DNA of 64,000 nucleotides from Larix kaempferi (lineage: Eukaryota; Streptophyta; Pinopsida; Pinales; Pinaceae). The translations under genes were made by a program, and so were the position numbers. The stretch lies in NCBI GenBank assembly GCA_027924585.1, contig BSBM01000964.1, positions 4,699,001-4,763,000 of the forward strand. The letters are read 5' to 3'. Below are positions 63,679 to 64,000 of this stretch, one piece after another. The first letter of the stretch is position 1. The number at the start of each line of letters is the position of its first letter. Under the pieces are notes generated by a model that saw nothing but the letters and a program-made list of their open reading frames with translations, was not told the DNA's origin and ran no database searches.

Positions 63679-64000
63679 ATGGTAAGAACTCGAGCGGGTC
63701 GGGGGCGAGGTCAGGCTACGGCATTACCTGAGCCGAATGTGCCCGCACCATCGCCAGAGACCATTCTTATACTGCGCTCGTTGGAAGCCATAAACGAAAC
63801 ACTCAGGGGACTAGCACAGAGAGGAAGTACTACCTCGGAGGTAGAGGTGGAGGCCCCTCCACTAAGGGAGGAAGTTCCTGTGGTAGAAGCGAATACGGTA
63901 CCAAGAACTCCGCATCAGGATATCAAGAGGGAGCTTCAGAAGATAAGGCTTCCAGAATTTTCAGGGGGTCGATCAGGAATACGAGCGGAGTCGTGGTTGG
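63679..64000 (+). CDS. Gypsy J gag, N-terminal part (cut by window edge)
   Basis: The ATG at 63,679 opens a frame with no stop to the window end (107 codons). It begins MVRTRAGRGRGQATALPEPN, then a negatively charged linker (EVEVEAPPLREE), and near the end reads KIRLPEFSGGRSGIRAESWL, the gag pattern F-G-x-n-aE-W-L of plant gypsies. It is GC-richer than the leader around it and undamaged as far as it can be read. Confidence 0.85.
   Translation, partial: MVRTRAGRGRGQATALPEPNVPAPSPETILILRSLEAINETLRGLAQRGSTTSEVEVEAPPLREEVPVVEANTVPRTPHQDIKRELQKIRLPEFSGGRSGIRAESWL

Larger units (their letters stand above)
58207..64000 (+). mobile_element. Gypsy J: Ty3/gypsy element with a very long LTR and repeat-rich leader (3' part outside window)
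   Basis: The LTR (58,207-60,928) starts TGTAACACCCCG and ends GGGGTCTTACA. A primer-binding site follows at 60,931 and then a 2.7-kb leader. The leader holds a GC-rich array (61,671-62,211) between strongly AT-rich sequence, and an AT-rich tandem repeat (62,740-63,022). Gag begins at 63,679. It sits in the 3' LTR of copia I, which is therefore older. Confidence 0.9.

Overview
The window is repeat-only plant DNA. No host gene, tRNA, rRNA, CRISPR array or bacterial signal could be supported. Almost every base that can be assigned belongs to LTR retrotransposons of the Ty1/copia and Ty3/gypsy types or to L1-type LINEs. They are stacked inside each other, and most are decayed by stops and frameshifts. 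Primer-binding sites of the TGGTATCAGAGC type, chromodomain gypsies, TNT1-like copia, and the many nested and solo LTRs point to a large-genome vascular plant. A gymnosperm-like genome is my guess, but no host sequence confirms it.

Left part (1-13.5 kb): an incompletely seen element carries a copia-type gag (2-317) and a C-terminal region with three 36-residue repeats (11.64-12.36 kb). It then has a polypurine tract and a 3' LTR start (12,693). It was split by a 6.1-kb gypsy chromovirus on the minus strand (318-11,634; TSD ATTTG/ATTCG). That gypsy was in turn split by a young 5.2-kb copia element on the plus strand (3,564-8,754; perfect TSD GAATG).

Middle part (13.8-37.3 kb): an L1-type LINE on the minus strand (ORF1, endonuclease and reverse transcriptase remnants) was split by a plus-strand gypsy (15,760-34,163; TSD TTTGC). 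The 3' LTR of that gypsy was split by a 1.45-kb solo LTR (23,126-33,303; TSD TCGTG). The solo LTR was split by an 8.7-kb non-autonomous element with 1,078-bp LTRs that encodes only gag and protease (24,115-32,838; TSD CCTGT). Each level has its own target-site duplication, so the insertion order is readable.

Right part (37.3-64 kb): a 1.6-kb solo LTR (37,903-39,524; TSD ATGTG); a second LINE ORF1 remnant with an in-frame 57-bp duplication (39.8-40.6 kb); a decayed non-chromovirus gypsy with several zinc knuckles (40,828-46,296); the 3' end of a minus-strand gypsy (46,297-about 49,034); and an LTR-like start at 49,035. Then comes a gutted copia (51,682-58,206) whose 3' untranslated region holds a 43-bp minisatellite, itself hit by a solo LTR of the left-part gypsy family (56,532-56,916; TSD AAATG). 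Last is a gypsy with a 2.7-kb LTR and a GC-rich repeat array in its leader (58,207 to beyond the window end). Its gag starts at 63,679 and is cut by the window edge.

The genes do not form a pathway. They are the standard retrotransposon parts (gag, protease, integrase, reverse transcriptase, RNase H), mostly inactive. The most unusual items are the LTR-identical but multiply stopped copia, the gag-protease-only element with long internal hairpin-prone repeats, the 36-residue-repeat protein of the outer element, a box shared at the same offset in three different LTR families, and the GC-rich leader array.
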